Shown here one piece after another: positions 61,630 through 64,000 of a stretch of 64,000 nucleotides of DNA. Under the pieces are notes generated by a model. That model was not told the origin of the DNA. It saw only the letters and a list, made by a program, of their open reading frames with translations, and ran no database searches. Each line of letters starts with the position of its first letter. Within the stretch, counting starts at the first letter, position 1. The stretch covers positions 2,294,001 through 2,358,000 of the forward strand of contig NZ_CP151635.1 in assembly GCF_038397735.1 (NCBI RefSeq). Direction: 5' to 3'. The DNA comes from Microbacterium sp. LWH13-1.2. Its GTDB lineage: Bacteria; Actinomycetota; Actinomycetes; Actinomycetales; Microbacteriaceae. The position numbers and the translations under genes were made by a program.

Positions 61630-62619
61630 TCAGAAGGACTCGTCTTCGCTGCCGCCGTAGAAGTGGGCGCCGTCGAAACCGGGCACCGAATCCTTGAGCG
61701 ACAGACCGAGCGAGATGAGCTTGTCGCGCACCTCGTCGACCGACTTCTGGCCGAAATTGCGGATGTTCATGAGCTGCGTCTCCGACAGGGCGACGAGCTC
61801 CGAAACAGTGTTGATGCCCTCACGCTTCAGGCAGTTGTAAGAGCGGACCGAGAGGTCGAGGTCCTCGATCGGCATCGACAGCTCGCTGGAGTTCACTGCC
61901 TCCACCGGCGCCGGGCCGATCTCGATGCCCTCAGCCTCGACGTTCAGCTCGCGGGCGAGACCGAACAGCTCGGTGAGCGTCTTCGCAGCCGAAGCGACCG
62001 CGTCGCGGGGGCTGATCGCGGACTTGGTCTCGACGTCGAGGACGAGCTTGTCGAAGTCGGTGCGCTCACCGGCACGGGTGGCGTCGACGCGGTAGCTGAC
62101 CTTGAGGACCGGCGAGTAGATCGAGTCGATCGGGATCTGACCGGCCTCTGCGTACTCGTTGCGGTTCTGGGTCGCCGAGACGTAGCCACGGCCACGCTCG
62201 ATCGTGAGCTCGAGCTCGAACTTCGCGGTCTCGTTGAGGGTCGCGATGACGAGTTCGGGGTTCTGGATCTCGACACCGGCCGGAGCCGAGATGTCAGCGG
62301 CGGTCACTTCGCCCGAACCGGTCTTGCGCAGGTACGCCGTGATCGGCTCGTCGCGCTCCGACGAGACGACGAGCTGCTTGATGTTGAGGATGATCTCGGT
62401 GACATCCTCCTTCACGCCGGGGATGGTGCTGAACTCGTGCAGCACGCCGTCGATGCGAACGCTGGTGACCGCGGCGCCGGGGATCGACGACAGCAGGCTG
62501 CGACGAAGCGCGTTGCCGATCGTGTATCCGAAGCCGGGCTCCAGAGGCTCGATGATGAACCGGCTCCGGTTCTCGACGATCTTTTCCTCGGTCAGTGTGG
62601 GACGCTGTGCAATAAGCAC
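61630..62619 (-). CDS. rpoA: DNA-directed RNA polymerase subunit alpha
   Basis: A 329-residue alpha subunit. The N-terminal domain (to about 235) dimerises and assembles the enzyme ([31 protein letters not shown]). The C-terminal domain has [24 protein letters not shown], which contacts UP-elements and activators. GTG start, preceded by AAAGGAA. It follows rpsK after 134 bp containing hairpins. The position between rpsK and rplQ is standard apart from the absent rpsD. Confidence 0.98.
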   Translation of the reverse strand: MLIAQRPTLTEEKIVENRSRFIIEPLEPGFGYTIGNALRRSLLSSIPGAAVTSVRIDGVLHEFSTIPGVKEDVTEIILNIKQLVVSSERDEPITAYLRKTGSGEVTAADISAPAGVEIQNPELVIATLNETAKFELELTIERGRGYVSATQNRNEYAEAGQIPIDSIYSPVLKVSYRVDATRAGERTDFDKLVLDVETKSAISPRDAVASAAKTLTELFGLARELNVEAEGIEIGPAPVEAVNSSELSMPIEDLDLSVRSYNCLKREGINTVSELVALSETQLMNIRNFGQKSVDEVRDKLISLGLSLKDSVPGFDGAHFYGGSEDESF

Positions 62620-62707
62620 TCTGTGTTCCTTTCGATCACATGCCCGCTATATGACATGTGGTGGGGTGAGGTCTTGAGTTTTTGTGAGTCGATGCCCGCT
62701 GGCGGGC

Positions 62708-62745
62708 GTCGAGCCGCTCGGACCCTGAGGCACGAGCGGCTCGAC
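62708..62745 (-). terminator. Hairpin after rpsK, before rpoA
   Basis: A 13-bp perfect stem (GTCGAGCCGCTCG and complement) with a 12-nt loop, followed by a GCCCGC/GCGGGC stem (62694-62707). It lies eight bases after the rpsK stop. No T-tract, so it may attenuate or stabilise and not fully terminate. Confidence 0.55.
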
Positions 62746-62753
62746 GAGCCGGA

Positions 62754-63152
62754 TCAGACGCGGCGACGCTTCGGCGGGCGGCAGCCGTTGTGCGCCTGCG
62801 GGGTGACGTCCTGGATCGAACCGACCTCGAGGCCGGCGGCAGTCAGCGAACGGATCGCGGTCTCGCGACCCGAGCCCGGTCCCTTGACGAAGACGTCGAC
62901 CTTCTTGACGCCGTGCTCCTGCGCCTGGCGGGCGGCCGACTCGGCGGCCATGCCAGCGGCGTAGGGCGTCGACTTGCGCGAGCCCTTGAAGCCCACGCCA
63001 CCCGACGATGCCCAGCTGATGACAGCGCCGGACGGGTCGGTGATCGAGACGATGGTGTTGTTGAACGTCGACTTGATGTGGGCGTGGCCCAGCGCGATGT
63101 TCTTCTTTTCCTTGCGGCGCGGCTTGCGCGCGGCGGCCTTGGGTGCAGCCAT
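62754..63152 (-). CDS. rpsK: Small ribosomal subunit protein uS11
   Basis: A 132-residue S11 with a basic N-terminal tail ([14 protein letters not shown]), the conserved [28 protein letters not shown], and the C-terminal [17 protein letters not shown] end (here [16 protein letters not shown]). S11 lies on the platform of the 30S subunit and helps form the E site. It is 32 bp downstream of rpsM. Confidence 0.98.
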   Translation of the reverse strand: MAAPKAAARKPRRKEKKNIALGHAHIKSTFNNTIVSITDPSGAVISWASSGGVGFKGSRKSTPYAAGMAAESAARQAQEHGVKKVDVFVKGPGSGRETAIRSLTAAGLEVGSIQDVTPQAHNGCRPPKRRRV

Positions 63153-63184
63153 GAAAGTGTTCTCCTAGTCCCTGGGGGCCGCGC

Positions 63185-63559
<375 letters not shown>

Positions 63560-63691
63560 GCGGTTCTCCTGAGTTTGGTAGAGGTGTGGAGCAGGATCGG
63601 TGCCCGGGCCTCTGTCCCGAGGTGTCCCCCACTCGCGTGGGTTCTGATCCTGCCGTTGTGTGTGTTGAGTTGTGAGTCAGATCCGAAGAGT

Positions 63692-63710
63692 CCGTCGGCG
63701 TGGCCGACGG
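63692..63710 (-). repeat. Hairpin after rpmJ
   Basis: CCGTCGGC and its complement (8 bp) around loop GTG, four bases after the rpmJ stop. A second CCCAC-TCGC-GTGGG stem lies at 63628-63641. Both are in the rpmJ-rpsM gap and may affect mRNA processing. Confidence 0.5.
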
Positions 63711-63714
63711 GTGG

Positions 63715-63831
63715 TCAGCCCTGGCGCTGCTTGTGGCGCGGGTTGCTCTTGCAGATCACCATGACGCGGCCGTGCCGACGGATCACCTTGCAGTGATCGC
63801 AGATGGGCTTGACGCTGGGGTTGACCTTCAT
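63715..63831 (-). CDS. rpmJ: Large ribosomal subunit protein bL36
   Basis: A 38-residue protein, read from [14 protein letters not shown] to RHKQRQG. It has the zinc-binding set Cys11, Cys14 and Cys27 and His32 (the C+ form). It sits between infA and rpsM, the standard place. The gene is too short to stand out by length but the sequence is unmistakable. Confidence 0.97.
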   Translation of the reverse strand: MKVNPSVKPICDHCKVIRRHGRVMVICKSNPRHKQRQG

Positions 63832-63895
63832 GATGTTTCCTGTTCGCTGTCTTCGTACCGCCCCGAGCTGGGGCAGGCCGTTACTTCTCGACCGA

Positions 63896-64000
63896 TCAGC
63901 GGTAGCGGTAGACGATACGGCCGCGGGTGAGGTCGTAGGGGCTGAGCTCCACGACCACGCGGTCCTCGGGGATGATGCGGATGTAGTTCTGCCGCATCTT
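63896..64000 (-). CDS. infA: Translation initiation factor IF-1 (C-terminal part)
   Basis: The gene runs off the window edge. The 34 visible residues ([20 protein letters not shown], then [14 protein letters not shown]) are the C-terminal half of the S1-like OB-fold of IF-1. The start and promoter of the operon lie outside the window. Confidence 0.96.
   Translation of the reverse strand, partial: KMRQNYIRIIPEDRVVVELSPYDLTRGRIVYRYR

Noticed and set aside
61006..62964. A 652-codon open frame antisense to rplQ and rpoA
   Set aside because: Ribosomal protein and polymerase genes are certain on the other strand, and the antisense translation is low-complexity.

Overview
The window is chromosomal DNA from a high-GC Gram-positive bacterium. 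Actinobacterial codon use, the local order of ribosomal genes, a RamB-type acetate regulator, an MaoC dehydratase pair beside murB, and start codons placed 6-7 nt after TANNNT -10 hexamers all point to the family Microbacteriaceae, most likely Microbacterium. I assign this from protein and context resemblance only. I see no insertion sequence, prophage, CRISPR array or rRNA. One tRNA (Trp) is present.

Layout. 1-2.3 kb: the end of an operon closed by a LacI regulator, then rplJ-rplL on the minus strand with a structured leader. 2.3-13.6 kb: a GH15 hydrolase, a divergent glucose-6-phosphate dehydrogenase-like enzyme, a YqaJ-type nuclease, a five-gene SipW secretion cluster, a lysG/lysE regulator-exporter pair and a polar amino acid ABC importer. 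13.7-16.6 kb: tRNA-Trp, secE, nusG, rplK, rplA. 16.7-21.4 kb: an HSP90-like ATPase with a 932-residue TPR protein. 21.4-34.5 kb: poxB, then a seven-gene putrescine/GABA catabolic operon with its PucR-family regulator. 34.6-42.8 kb: TetR and a secreted glucoamylase-like protein, an acyltransferase, and the glyoxylate bypass (aceA, aceB) divergent from a RamB-type regulator. 42.9-48.6 kb: small and regulatory genes, including the Lrp/ald pair and an aspartate aminotransferase. 48.6-54.7 kb: a tightly overlapping five-gene MoxR-vWA-ligase cluster. 54.7-61 kb: nadR, pnuC, murB, two MaoC half-proteins, a TauE/SafE permease and an acyl-CoA ligase. 61-64 kb: the alpha-type ribosomal operon infA, rpmJ, rpsM, rpsK, rpoA, rplQ.

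How the genes work together. The operon at 23.2-32.9 kb encodes a complete route from putrescine to succinate: permease, putrescine oxidase, two aldehyde dehydrogenases, GabT and GabP, read toward one strong terminator. The aceA/aceB pair feeds the same C4 pool from acetate. The SipW cluster pairs a Ser-His-Asp signal peptidase with three probable substrates and one LAxTG-anchored surface protein. The MoxR-vWA cluster looks like an ATP-driven assembly or remodelling machine linked to an adenylate-forming ligase, and is the best candidate here for an uncharacterised system.

Regulation visible in the sequence. At least fifteen genes have a -10-like hexamer 6-7 nt before the start codon and no Shine-Dalgarno sequence between, so they are probably leaderless. 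Palindromes or phased repeats sit at lysG/lysE, ramB/aceA, lrp/ald, gabR/gabT and the TetR-linked hydrolase. All of these are sequence-pattern calls that have not been tested by search or experiment.
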